From Elioraea sp051860475 (GTDB taxonomy: Bacteria > Pseudomonadota > Alphaproteobacteria > Acetobacterales > Acetobacteraceae): a DNA stretch of 64,000 nucleotides. Shown here piece after piece: positions 54,641 to 62,591 of the stretch. Where the stretch lies: assembly GCF_051860475.1 (NCBI RefSeq), contig NZ_JBHYDW010000003.1:1-64000 (forward strand), given 5' to 3'. The translations under genes and the position numbers were made by a program. The number at the start of each line of letters is the position of its first letter. Within the stretch, counting starts at the first letter, position 1. Under the pieces are notes generated by a model. The model saw nothing but the letters and a program-made list of their open reading frames with translations. It searched no databases and had not been told where the DNA came from.

Positions 54641-57469
54641 ATGCAGCCCGCCGATTTCATCGCCGCCTGGCGCACCCGCGACGGCACCGAACGCCAGCTC
54701 GCCCAGGCGCATTTCCGCGATCTCTGCGACCTGCTCGGCGTCGCTGCCCCGCCGGACGGCGAGGGCTACGTGTTCGAGTACGGCCTCGGCAAGACCACCG
54801 GGGCGCGCGGCTGGGCGGATGTGTTCCGCCGCGGCTGTTTCGGCTGGGAATACAAGCGCCCCGGCGCCGACCTGACACCCGCCTACGCACAGCTTCAGCA
54901 ATACGCCCCGGCGCTCGACAACCCGCCACTGCTGATCGTCTCGGACTGCCGGCGGATCGAACTGCACACGAACTGGACCAACGCGGTGCACGAGGTGCAC
55001 CGGTTCGGGCTGGAGGACCTCGCGGATGCCGCGCAGCGCGACCGGCTGAAGCGGGCCTGGACCGACCCCGACTTCTTCCGCCCCGGCCGCACCCGCGCGC
55101 AGGCGACCAAGGAGGCGGCGGACGCGTTTGCCGATCTGGCCGCACGGCTGGCGACGCAGGGCCATCCCGCGCCGGCGATCGCGCGCTTCATCGACCGGTG
55201 GGTGTTCTCGCTGTTCGCCGACGATATCGGCCTGCTGCCCGACGGACTGGTGCCGCGGATGCTCGCGGCCTCGGAGCGGTTCCCGGACCGGTTCGCGGAG
55301 AACTGCGCCAAGCTGTTCGCCGCGATGGCGCGGCCGGGCGGCGTGATCGATTTCGAGCCGGTGCCCTGGTTCAACGGCGACCTGTTCGCGGATGCCGAGG
55401 CGCTGCCGGTGGGGCGCGACGACATCCGCCTCTTGCGCGGGATCGCCGCGCTCGACTGGTCGCAGATCGACCCCGCGATCTTCGGCACGCTGTTCGAGCA
55501 TTTCCTGAACCCGGAGAAGCGGGGCCAGATCGGCGCCTACTACACCGATCCGCGCCAGATCATGCAGCTTGTGGAGCCGGTGGTGATCCGCCCGCTCGCG
55601 GCCGAGTGGCAGGCGGCGCGGGAGGAGATCGCCGCACTGCTCGGCAAGGCCGCGAAGGGGGCCGCGCGCACGCGGGCGGAGCGGCGGGCGGGCGAGGTGT
55701 TCGGCGCGTTCATGGAACGGCTGCGCGGCTACCGGGTGCTCGATCCGGCCTGCGGGTCGGGCAACTTCCTGTATCTGTCGTTGCAGGCGCTGAAGGATTT
55801 CGAGCGCATGGTGGGGATCGCGGCGGAGGCGCTGGGGCTTGCGCGTCCGCTCGCCTTCGCTGTGGGGCCGGAGAGCGTTCGGGGGATCGAGAAGGACCCG
55901 TATGCGGCGGAGCTCGCGCGCCTCGTCGTTTGGATCGGCGAGATCCAGTGGAACCGGCGCAACGGTTTTGATGTGGCGCGCGATCCCGTGCTGCGGCCGT
56001 TGCCGGGGATCGAATGCCGCGATGCGCTGCTGACGGCGGATGGGGGCGAGGCGTCGTGGCCGGCGGCGGAGGCGATTGTGGGGAATCCGCCGTTCCTGGG
56101 CGGACAGTTCATTCGCCGGGCGCTCGGCGACGCCGACTATGCGACGCTGCGCCGCGTGTTCGGCGACCGCATCGCGGGCTCGGCCGATCTTGTCACCTAC
56201 TGGTTCGAGAAGGCGCGCGCCCAGATCGCGAGTGGCAAGGCGAAGCGTGCCGGGCTGGTCGCCACGAACAGCATCGGCGGGCAGGCGAGCCGGGGCGTGC
56301 TGGATCGCATCCGCGACAGCGGCCAGACGATCTTCGAAGCGTGGTCCGACGAGGAATGGATCGTGGACAGCGCGGCGGTGCGCGTCTCGCTGATCTGCTT
56401 CGGTGAGCCGCCATCCGACGCGATCACACTGGACGGCAAACCGGTGACGGCGATCAATGCCGATCTGTCCGGCGGCGGCGGCGATCTGACGCAGGCGCGT
56501 CCGCTGCGCGAGAACGCGGGGCGCTGCTTCCAGGGCTCGAAGAAGGTCGGGCCGTTCGAGGTGCCGGGTGAGCAGGCGCGGGACTGGCTGCACCTGCCGG
56601 CCAACCCGAACGGGAGGCCGAACGCGGATGTGCTGCGACCGTCCTGGATCGGCATCGATCTCGTGCGCCGCCCGCGCGACCTTTGGATCATCGACTTCTC
56701 CGGGCTGACAGCCGAGCAGGCCGCGCTCTACGAGGCGCCGTTCGCGCATGTGCTGCGGCACGTGAAGCCGTTGCGTGATCAGAATCGCGACCGGCAGCGG
56801 CGCGAACGATGGTGGCTTTTCGGGCGGAGCGGCGCCGACATGCGCGCGGCGATTGCGCCGCTCGCGCGCTTCATCGCCACGCCGGAGGTTGCGAAGCACC
56901 GCGTGTTCCGCTGGGTGCCGGCCCCGGTGCTGCCGGACTGTCAGTTGATGGTGACCGCCCGCGACGACGACACCACCTTCGGCATCCTGCACTCGCGCTT
57001 CCACGAAGCCTGGGCGCTGCGGCTCGGCACGTGGCTCGGCGTGGGCAACGACCCGCGCTACACCCCCACCACCACCTTCGAGACCTTCCCCCTCCCCGAG
57101 GGCCTCACCCCCGACCGTCCGCCCGACCCGTCCGACCCGCGCGCCGCCGCGATCGCCGCTGCCGCGCAACGGCTGGACGCGCTGCGCGAGGCCTGGCTCA
57201 ACCCGCCCGATCTCGTCCGCCGCAAACCCGAGGTGGTGCCGGGCTTCCCCGACCGGCTGCTGCCCGTCTCGGCCGAGGCGGCGGCCGTGCTGAAGACCCG
57301 CACCCTGACGAATCTCTACAATGCCCGCCCGCAGTGGCTGGTCGATGCGCATGCGGCGCTCGATGCGGCGGTGGCGGCGGCCTATGGGTGGGACGCGGGT
57401 GTGGGCGAGGACGAGGCGCTGGCGCGGCTCCTGGACTTGAACCGGGCGCGGGCAGTGCCCTCACCCTGA
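54641..57469 (+). CDS. Type IIG (MmeI-like) restriction-modification enzyme, nuclease and N6-adenine methyltransferase in one chain
   Basis: This 942-residue protein should both cut DNA and methylate its recognition site. N-terminal nuclease: Asp 60, Glu 70 and Lys 72 in WADVFRRGCFGWEYK reproduce the D-x9-ExK spacing of MmeI. Helical linker: about 150-290. Methyltransferase: motif I DPACGSGNF at 368-376 and motif IV NPPF at 482-485, which implies N6-adenine. The C-terminal third, with TTTFETFPLPEG, is the target-recognition region. All key residues are intact. ATG 54641 has no clear ribosome site. The last four codons lie in a repeat unit that supplies the stop. Confidence 0.9.
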   Translation: MQPADFIAAWRTRDGTERQLAQAHFRDLCDLLGVAAPPDGEGYVFEYGLGKTTGARGWADVFRRGCFGWEYKRPGADLTPAYAQLQQYAPALDNPPLLIVSDCRRIELHTNWTNAVHEVHRFGLEDLADAAQRDRLKRAWTDPDFFRPGRTRAQATKEAADAFADLAARLATQGHPAPAIARFIDRWVFSLFADDIGLLPDGLVPRMLAASERFPDRFAENCAKLFAAMARPGGVIDFEPVPWFNGDLFADAEALPVGRDDIRLLRGIAALDWSQIDPAIFGTLFEHFLNPEKRGQIGAYYTDPRQIMQLVEPVVIRPLAAEWQAAREEIAALLGKAAKGAARTRAERRAGEVFGAFMERLRGYRVLDPACGSGNFLYLSLQALKDFERMVGIAAEALGLARPLAFAVGPESVRGIEKDPYAAELARLVVWIGEIQWNRRNGFDVARDPVLRPLPGIECRDALLTADGGEASWPAAEAIVGNPPFLGGQFIRRALGDADYATLRRVFGDRIAGSADLVTYWFEKARAQIASGKAKRAGLVATNSIGGQASRGVLDRIRDSGQTIFEAWSDEEWIVDSAAVRVSLICFGEPPSDAITLDGKPVTAINADLSGGGGDLTQARPLRENAGRCFQGSKKVGPFEVPGEQARDWLHLPANPNGRPNADVLRPSWIGIDLVRRPRDLWIIDFSGLTAEQAALYEAPFAHVLRHVKPLRDQNRDRQRRERWWLFGRSGADMRAAIAPLARFIATPEVAKHRVFRWVPAPVLPDCQLMVTARDDDTTFGILHSRFHEAWALRLGTWLGVGNDPRYTPTTTFETFPLPEGLTPDRPPDPSDPRAAAIAAAAQRLDALREAWLNPPDLVRRKPEVVPGFPDRLLPVSAEAAAVLKTRTLTNLYNARPQWLVDAHAALDAAVAAAYGWDAGVGEDEALARLLDLNRARAVPSP

Positions 57470-57640
57470 CCTGGGTCCGAGCGCGGGAGAGGGAACCCGG
57501 CGGCAACGCTGCGTCCCTTCTCCCCCGGCCAGGGGGAGAAGGTCAGGATGAGGGGGCGGTTGGCGCGGGCCGCGGCGCCCTCGCCCCGACCCGGGTCCGG
57601 CGCGGGAGAGGGAACCCGGCGGCAAGGTCGCGGCCTGACA
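57454..57640 (+). repeat. Two palindromic repeat units downstream of the RM gene
   Basis: A unit at 57454-57572 is a close copy of the unit at 54391-54508, including GGGTCCGAGCGCGGGAGAGG and the CGCTGCGTCCCTTCTCCCCC block. A shorter, more diverged unit follows at 57573-57640. The first unit includes the stop codon of the RM gene, so the enzyme is bounded by the same repeat family on both sides. Confidence 0.78.
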
Positions 57641-57823
57641 GTTCGGTGAGCGGGGCGGGCCGCGTCCGGTTCTGGCGCAGGCGTGCGCTAGGCTGCGCGC
57701 CGTCCCGCCGCCGCCCCGCTTCGCCCGGCCCCGCGCGGGGCGGATAAAGCGATAAAGTCGTAAAGTGATAAAGTGACGCGCCGCTGGCGCGCCGCTCCAT
57801 CCCCGGGTCCTCGTGAGGGTGCA
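57641..57823 (+). promoter_or_regulatory. Region before the ABC-2 permease with a 4 x 8-nt tandem repeat
   Basis: The interval carries four head-to-tail octamers at 57742-57773: GGATAAAG, CGATAAAG, TCGTAAAG and TGATAAAG. They are strikingly AT-rich for this genome and end 50 nt before the permease start. Iteron-like spacing on nearly one face of the helix suggests a protein-binding array or a dispersed repeat. Nothing else was recognised here. Confidence 0.55.
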
Positions 57824-58621
57824 ATGACCGGCTCGCTCCGCCGCATCTGGGGGCTGATCTACCGCCACCTCGCGCTCTACCGCCGCTCGTGGCCGCGGCT
57901 GGTGGAGCTCGCCTACTGGCCGGTCTTGCAGATGTGCATCTGGGGCTTCGTCACCGAGTTCATGGTGCGCCAGTCCGGCTGGGCGGCCGCCGCCTCGGGC
58001 GTGCTGATCGGCGCGGTGCTGCTGTGGGAGGTGTGCCTGCGCAGCCAGATGGGCTTCGCGATCTCGTTCCTCGAGGAGGTGTGGTCGCGCAACCTGGGCA
58101 ACCTGTTCGTCTCGCCGATCCGGCCCTGGGAGCTGATCGGCGGGCTGATCGCAATGAGCGTGCTGCGCATGCTCGCCGGGATCGTGCCGGCGATCGTGCT
58201 CGCGTTCGTGCTCTACGCCTTCGACCTCCTGGCGATCGGCCCGGCGCTGCCGCTGTTCTTCGCCAACCTGATGGCGATGGGCTGGGCGGTGGCGCTGGCG
58301 GTGACGGCCATGATCCTGCGCTACGGCGCCGGCGCCGAGGCGCTCGCCTGGTCGGTGCTGTTCGGGCTCGCGCCCCTCTCGGCGGTGTTCTACCCGGTCG
58401 GCGTGCTGCCGCCCTGGCTCCAGCCCGTGGCCCTGGCGATTCCCGCGACCCACGTGTTCGAGGGCATGCGCGCGGCCCTGCTGGAGGGGCGGTTCGCCGG
58501 CGGAAACCTCGCCGCGGCGACGGCGTTGAACCTGGTGTGGCTCGGCGCCGCGGCGGGCCTGTTCACGGCCGTGTTCCGCACCGCGCGACGCAAGGGGCTG
58601 CTGCTGAACGTCGGCGAGTGA
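57824..58621 (+). CDS. ABC-2 type transporter permease
   Basis: This 265-residue inner-membrane protein has six hydrophobic helices and the ABC-2 (NodJ/DrrB-like) pattern. It shows RLVELAYWPVLQMCIWGFVTEFM, the amphipathic loop ISFLEEVWSRNLGNLFVSPIRPWELIGG, and the late LAPLSAVFYPVGVLPPWLQPVALAIPATHVFEGMR motif. It would export a glycan, lipid or drug, but no ATPase gene is next to it; the upstream neighbour is the RM gene and its repeats. ATG 57824 follows GAGGG. Confidence 0.88.
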   Translation: MTGSLRRIWGLIYRHLALYRRSWPRLVELAYWPVLQMCIWGFVTEFMVRQSGWAAAASGVLIGAVLLWEVCLRSQMGFAISFLEEVWSRNLGNLFVSPIRPWELIGGLIAMSVLRMLAGIVPAIVLAFVLYAFDLLAIGPALPLFFANLMAMGWAVALAVTAMILRYGAGAEALAWSVLFGLAPLSAVFYPVGVLPPWLQPVALAIPATHVFEGMRAALLEGRFAGGNLAAATALNLVWLGAAAGLFTAVFRTARRKGLLLNVGE

Positions 58622-58673
58622 GGGCGTGCTAGGCTTGCCGCCGATTCGCGCCACCCGGCAGAAGGAGGTTGGC

Positions 58674-59360
58674 ATGACGTGGTCTCTCACCCGGCGCGGG
58701 CTGGCGGTCGCCGCCGCGGCGCTGATGCTGCCCGCAGCCGCGGCCGCGCAGGCGGACCAGCAGGCGCTGGTCGATCGCGCGACCCTGACGGTGAACGAAC
58801 TCATGGGCGGCGAGCATGGCGTGGATGCGCGCACGGTGCTGCGTCGCGCGCGCGCGGTGATGGTGTTCCCGCGGGTGTTCCGCGGCGGCTTCATCCTCGG
58901 CGGCGAGGGTGGCTCGGGCGTGCTGGTCGCGCGCGACGGCGCCGGCAACTGGTCGAGCCCCGCGTTCTACGGCATGGGCGGGGGCAGCCTCGGGCTTCAG
59001 ATCGGCGTGCAGGACAGCCAAGTGATGCTGTTCGTGATGAACGACCGCGCGCTGAACGCGATCCTGCAGAGCCAGTTCAAGTTCGGCGCCGACGCGTCGG
59101 TCGCGGTCGCGCATCTCGGCGCCGGGATCGCTGGCGGCACCACGGCCGCACTGCGGGCCGACGTCGTGTCGGTCGCGAAGTCTCGCGGGCTCTATGCCGG
59201 GGTGTCGCTGGAGGGCTCGATCCTGGCGCGGCGCAACGAGGAGAACGCCGCCTATTACGGCCGGCAGGTCAGCGCCGAGCAGATCGTGCTGACCATGGAG
59301 GTGCACAATCCGGGCTCGGACAACCTGCGCGCCGCGCTGATCCGCTGGAGCCAGGAGTAG
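58674..59360 (+). CDS. SYLF (Ysc84-type) lipid-binding domain protein, exported
   Basis: The 228-residue protein has a signal peptide (RRGLAVAAAALMLPAAAAAQA) and then a SYLF domain. Marks are ARAVMVFPRVFRGGFILGGEGGSGVLVARDG, WSSPAFYGMGGGSLGLQIGVQ, VAVAHLGAGIAGGTTAALRADVVSVAKSRGLYAGVSLEGS and AYYGRQVSAEQIV. The domain binds phospholipids in eukaryotic homologues; the bacterial periplasmic role is unclear. ATG 58674 has an excellent GAAGGAGG site. Confidence 0.92.
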   Translation: MTWSLTRRGLAVAAAALMLPAAAAAQADQQALVDRATLTVNELMGGEHGVDARTVLRRARAVMVFPRVFRGGFILGGEGGSGVLVARDGAGNWSSPAFYGMGGGSLGLQIGVQDSQVMLFVMNDRALNAILQSQFKFGADASVAVAHLGAGIAGGTTAALRADVVSVAKSRGLYAGVSLEGSILARRNEENAAYYGRQVSAEQIVLTMEVHNPGSDNLRAALIRWSQE

Positions 59361-59403
59361 CCTGGCTTCCCTCACCGTCCAGCGCGGCGTAGCGTCCTAC
59401 GCC

Positions 59404-59904
59404 ATGCCGGACGCGCCCCCGTTCTGGGACACCAAGACGCTGGAGCAGCTCTCCCCGGCCGAGTGGGAGGCGCTGTGCGACGGCTGCGGCCGCTGCTGCC
59501 TGCACAAGCTGCGCGACCCGGATGACAGCGCACTCGCCTACACCGCGGTCGCCTGCCGGCTGCTCGATCTCGACCTCTGCCGCTGTACCGACTACCCCCG
59601 CCGCCATGCCCGCGTGCCGGACTGCGTGCGCCTGACGCCCGAGGAGGTACACCAGGCCGACTGGCTGCCGCCCACCTGCGCCTATCGCCTGCGCGCCGAG
59701 GGCAAGACGCTCGCATGGTGGCATCCGCTGGTATCGGGCGATCCGGAGACCGTCCACCAGGCCGGGATTTCAGTGCGCGGGCGCGCCGTGTCCGAGCGGG
59801 TGGCAGGCGCGCTCGAGGATCATGTCGCGTCGTGGCCGCGGCGCTGGCCAAAGGGGGCGAAGGGCGCTAAGCCGCCGGCAAGCGAAGGGAGAACCCGCCC
59901 ATGA
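59404..59904 (+). CDS. YcgN/UPF0260 family cysteine-cluster protein
   Basis: The 166-residue protein has FWDTKTLEQLSPAEWEALCDGCGRCCLHKLRD at its start, with CDGCGRCC as the metal- or cluster-binding motif. CRCTDYPRRHARVPDCVRLTPEEV and WLPPTCAYRLRAEGK supply further conserved Cys residues. Later GDPETVHQAGISVRGRAVSE matches the family. The function is unknown; the Cys pattern suggests Fe-S or zinc binding. It overlaps the DapA-like gene by 4 nt. Confidence 0.92.
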   Translation: MPDAPPFWDTKTLEQLSPAEWEALCDGCGRCCLHKLRDPDDSALAYTAVACRLLDLDLCRCTDYPRRHARVPDCVRLTPEEVHQADWLPPTCAYRLRAEGKTLAWWHPLVSGDPETVHQAGISVRGRAVSERVAGALEDHVASWPRRWPKGAKGAKPPASEGRTRP

Positions 59905-60839
59905 CCATGCTCGACGAGGCGATCTATGGCGGCGTGAACGCCGCGGTGCTGACGCCGATGAAGGCCGATCTCTCGCCCGATGTCGCACTCATGGCGGAGC
60001 ACTGCCGCTGGCTGCTCGCCAATGGCTGCGACGGGCTCGGCGTGCTCGGCACCACCGGCGAGGCGAACAGCTTCTCGGCCGCCGAGCGGATCGCGGTGAT
60101 GGAGGGGCTGGTCCAGGCCGGCATCCCGGCGGCGAAGATGATGCCCGGGACGGGTTGCGCGTCCTTCACCGACAGCGTCGAACTGACCAGGAAGGCCAAG
60201 GCGCTGGGCTGCCCGGGCGTCCTGATGCTGCCGCCTTTCTACTACAAAAACCCGAGCGATGACGGGCTGTTCGCCTATTTCTCGGAGGTGATCCAGCGTG
60301 TCGGCGGCGGGATCAAGGTGTATCTCTACCACTTCCCCCAACAGTCGGCGGTGCCGTTCTCGCTCGACCTGATCGGCCGGCTGATCAAGGCCTTCCCGGG
60401 CACGATCAAGGGCGTGAAGGACAGCTCGGGCGACTACGCGAACATGAAGGCGATGATCGACGCCTTCGCGAAGGATGGGTTCGAGGTCTACTCCGGCTCC
60501 GACGAGTTCCTGCTGCGGATTCTGCGCGAGGGCGGCGCCGGCTGCATCACCGCGGCCTCGAACGTGAACTGCTCGGCCGGCGGCCGCGTGGTCGCGGCCT
60601 TCCGCAAGGGCGACGCCGCCGCGGCCGAGGCCGCACAGACGGTGCTCACGGCCACGCGCCGGGTCTGCACCACCGTGCCGCTGATCGGGGGCCTGCGCGA
60701 GATCGTCGCCCGTGCGACCGGCAACGCGGCGTGGCGCACGATCCGACCGCCCAATGTGGCGCTGAAGGCCGAGCAGGTGGGTCCGTTCCTCGCCGCCTTC
60801 GACGCCACGGGGATCGGTGGGCTGAAACTCGCGGCCTGA
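59901..60839 (+). CDS. Dihydrodipicolinate synthase family aldolase/lyase
   Basis: This 312-residue TIM-barrel Schiff-base aldolase has the substrate loop GLGVLGTTGEANSFSAAERI and MLPPFYYKNPSDDGLFAYF. The catalytic Tyr is in KVYLYHFPQQSAVPF and the Schiff-base Lys in GTIKGVKDSSGDYANMKAM. GTTGEA replaces the GTTGES of DapA, and the gene is not with lysine genes, so it is more likely a keto-acid or sugar-acid aldolase than DapA itself. ATG 59901 has AGGGAGA upstream. Confidence 0.9.
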   Translation: MTMLDEAIYGGVNAAVLTPMKADLSPDVALMAEHCRWLLANGCDGLGVLGTTGEANSFSAAERIAVMEGLVQAGIPAAKMMPGTGCASFTDSVELTRKAKALGCPGVLMLPPFYYKNPSDDGLFAYFSEVIQRVGGGIKVYLYHFPQQSAVPFSLDLIGRLIKAFPGTIKGVKDSSGDYANMKAMIDAFAKDGFEVYSGSDEFLLRILREGGAGCITAASNVNCSAGGRVVAAFRKGDAAAAEAAQTVLTATRRVCTTVPLIGGLREIVARATGNAAWRTIRPPNVALKAEQVGPFLAAFDATGIGGLKLAA

Positions 60840-60846
60840 CACGCTT

Positions 60847-60864
60847 GGGTGGCGCCCGCCACCC
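60847..60864 (+). terminator. Hairpin after the DapA-family gene
   Basis: GGGTGGC at 60847-60853 pairs exactly with GCCACCC at 60858-60864 around a 4-nt loop, 7 nt after the stop codon. The GC-rich stem fits a terminator, although only GCTTCC follows rather than a T run. Confidence 0.45.
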
Positions 60865-60929
60865 GCTTCCTCCACTGCCATGATCGCTCCGTGGCCCGGC
60901 CTGACGGGTCCGGCCGCAGACTTTTTCTG

Positions 60930-60959
60930 TTGACCATCGCAACGGTGTTTGTTTACATT
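60930..60959 (+). promoter_or_regulatory. Candidate sigma-70 promoter of the Bug receptor gene
   Basis: TTGACC at 60930-60935 and TACATT at 60954-60959 are separated by 18 nt and lie in an unusually AT-rich stretch (60920-60980). Transcription would begin near 60966 and give a leader of about 130 nt that includes the 42-nt palindrome. Confidence 0.45.
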
Positions 60960-61002
60960 TCATAAAAGTTTTGATACTGAAGGCGCGTCGGCTCTCGGGC
61001 GC

Positions 61003-61044
61003 GCCACGGTTTCTTCTGCCCAATTGGGGAGAAGAAACCGTGGC
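61003..61044. repeat. 42-nt near-perfect palindrome in the leader of the Bug receptor gene
   Basis: GCCACGGTTTCTTCT (61003-61017) pairs exactly with AGAAGAAACCGTGGC (61030-61044). The inside, GCCCAATTGGGG, is a further palindrome around CCCAATTGGG with one mismatch. As RNA it would fold into a long hairpin about 55 nt before the start codon; as DNA it is a 21-bp half-site dyad. It could be an operator, a leader attenuator or a dispersed repeat. Confidence 0.7.
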
Positions 61045-61099
61045 TGTGCGTCCGCGTTTCGGTCTCCAAATCATAATGAAGAAACGGAGGAACACGCCC

Positions 61100-62071
61100 A
61101 TGTCCAGGCACCCATTCCGCGTCGCCGTCGTCATCGGGCTATTCGCCGGCATCGCCGGCGCGGAGTCGGCCTCGGCGCAAGGGATGTCCACGGGACCAAC
61201 CAGGTTGGTCCTCGGTTTCCCCGCCGGCAGCAACACCGACCTGCTCGGCCGCGTGCTGGCCGAAGCATTGCGCGAGCGCCTCGGCAGCACTGTCGAGGTC
61301 GAAAACCGGCCCGGCGCGGCTGGCGTCACCGCCCTCGAAGCGGTCGCGCGTGCATCGCCCGACGGCGGCACCATCGGCTTCGCGGCACCGACCCTCGTGA
61401 CGCTCCGGCATGTGGTGAAGGACCTGACATTCGATCCACGCACCGACCTCACGCCGATCAGCGTCTTTGCCGCAACGCCCGTTGTACTGACGTCCGCACC
61501 CGGCTTCCCGCCGCGCGATCTGGCGGCACTCCGCGAGAGCTTGAGGGCGGCGCCCGGCACGCGCTGCGGCACACCCGGCAAGGGCAGCTTCCTGCACCTT
61601 GCGACGGTGCTGCTGACGAACGCGATGGGTGTGGCATGCGAAGCGGTCCACTACGCGAACCTCACGCAGGCCTTCACCGATCTCCAGATGGGCACGATCC
61701 AGCTCTACATGAACCTGTTGCCGGCAGCTCTGCCGATGCTGCGCGACGGTCGCGCCCGCGGACTTGCCCTCGCCTCGTCCAGCCGGCACCCACTGGTGCC
61801 CGATGTGCCGGTCGCCGCTGAGACCATCCCGGGCTTCGAGTTGGTCGGCTGGTTCACGCTGACCGCGCCGCGCGGGCTGCCGGAGGCCGTCGTCAGGCGG
61901 CTCGAAGGGGCCGCGGTTGCCGCTGCGCGCGACCCGACGGTGGTTGCGAAGCTGAATGCGCTCGGCGCGGAAGCGGTCGGCCTGAACGCCGTCGAGTCCG
62001 CGGCGAAGCTGAAGGCAGAGGACGAGCGCTGGGGTCAGGTCGCACAGGGCCTCGGCCTCGCCGCGAACTGA
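61100..62071 (+). CDS. Bug/TctC family solute-binding protein, second copy
   Basis: This 323-residue periplasmic receptor has a signal peptide (FRVAVVIGLFAGIAGAESASAQ) and then TRLVLGFPAGSNTDLLGRVLAEAL, VEVENRPGAAGVTALEAVARASPDG and CGTPGKGSFLHLATVLL. The late LVGWFTLTAPRGLPEAVVRRLEGA closes the family pattern. ATG 61100 is favoured over ATG 61076 because GGAGG lies 9 nt upstream. No TctA/TctB genes are adjacent. The ligand is unknown. Confidence 0.9.
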   Translation: MSRHPFRVAVVIGLFAGIAGAESASAQGMSTGPTRLVLGFPAGSNTDLLGRVLAEALRERLGSTVEVENRPGAAGVTALEAVARASPDGGTIGFAAPTLVTLRHVVKDLTFDPRTDLTPISVFAATPVVLTSAPGFPPRDLAALRESLRAAPGTRCGTPGKGSFLHLATVLLTNAMGVACEAVHYANLTQAFTDLQMGTIQLYMNLLPAALPMLRDGRARGLALASSSRHPLVPDVPVAAETIPGFELVGWFTLTAPRGLPEAVVRRLEGAAVAAARDPTVVAKLNALGAEAVGLNAVESAAKLKAEDERWGQVAQGLGLAAN

Positions 62072-62169
62072 CATCGGCGTCGACCGACCAGCGCGGCCGG
62101 CCGCAGCCCGCGCAGGCCGGTGGCACGCCCGGCGCAGCACCTCAGGCCCGCAGTCGGCGGCCGAGCAGC

Positions 62170-62505
62170 TCACGCCCCGCCCTTTACGCCCGCCGAGAAC
62201 AGATTCAGCACCAGCACGCCGGCGAGGATCAGCCCGATCCCGATCAGCGCCGGCGCGTCGAGCGCCTGGCGGAACACCAGCCAGCCGATCAACGCGATGC
62301 CGACGATCCCGACTCCCGACCAGATCGCGTAGGCCACACCCACCGGGATCGTGCGCAGAGCAAGCGAGAGTGCGTAGAACGCGAGCGCATAGCCCGCGAT
62401 CACCAGCAGGCTCGGCCAGAGCCGGGTGAAGCCGTCGGAGGACTTCAACGCTGCGGTGGCAATCACCTCGCAGACGATCGCGACGGCAAGGGCGAGCTGG
62501 GGCAT
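62170..62505 (-). CDS. Small multidrug resistance (SMR/EmrE-like) efflux protein
   Basis: This 111-residue protein has four helices. It begins MPQLALAVAIVCEVIATAALKSSDGFTRLWPS, where the Glu of CEVIATAALK is the conserved proton- and drug-binding Glu (Glu14 in EmrE). YALSLALRTIPVGVAYAIWSGVGIVGIALIGWLVF is the signature of helices 2-3. It works as a homodimer exporting quaternary cations or guanidinium-type compounds. ATG 62503-62505 is chosen because it gives the canonical family length. Confidence 0.93.
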   Translation of the reverse strand: MPQLALAVAIVCEVIATAALKSSDGFTRLWPSLLVIAGYALAFYALSLALRTIPVGVAYAIWSGVGIVGIALIGWLVFRQALDAPALIGIGLILAGVLVLNLFSAGVKGGA

Positions 62506-62561
62506 GGCGCATCCGGATGGTCGGGGAGCGCCAGCATCGCACGGCGCCGCCGAGTCCCGGG

Positions 62562-62591
62562 TTGGCGGCGCCGAATTTGTCATGTTATACA
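62562..62591 (+). promoter_or_regulatory. Promoter of the zinc importer operon, probably leaderless
   Basis: TTGGCG (62562-62567), an 18-nt spacer and TATACA (62586-62591) form a plausible sigma-70 promoter. Only 6 nt separate the -10 element from ATG 62598, so the start point would be at or next to the first base of the start codon. No ribosome site is present. Confidence 0.55.

Noticed and set aside
54479..57352. Long open frame antisense to the RM gene, about 957 codons
   Set aside because: It mirrors the high-GC third-base pattern of the real gene, has Arg/Ala/Gly-rich composition and no recognisable domain; the plus-strand frame carries all the catalytic motifs.
57742..57773. Replication origin or iteron plasmid origin
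   Set aside because: The four octamers are too short, no rep or dnaA gene is near, and the flanks are ordinary chromosomal genes.
59901..60839. Assignment as dapA of lysine biosynthesis
   Set aside because: The GTTGEA loop and the context with a YcgN-type gene do not support DapA; many aldolases share the fold.
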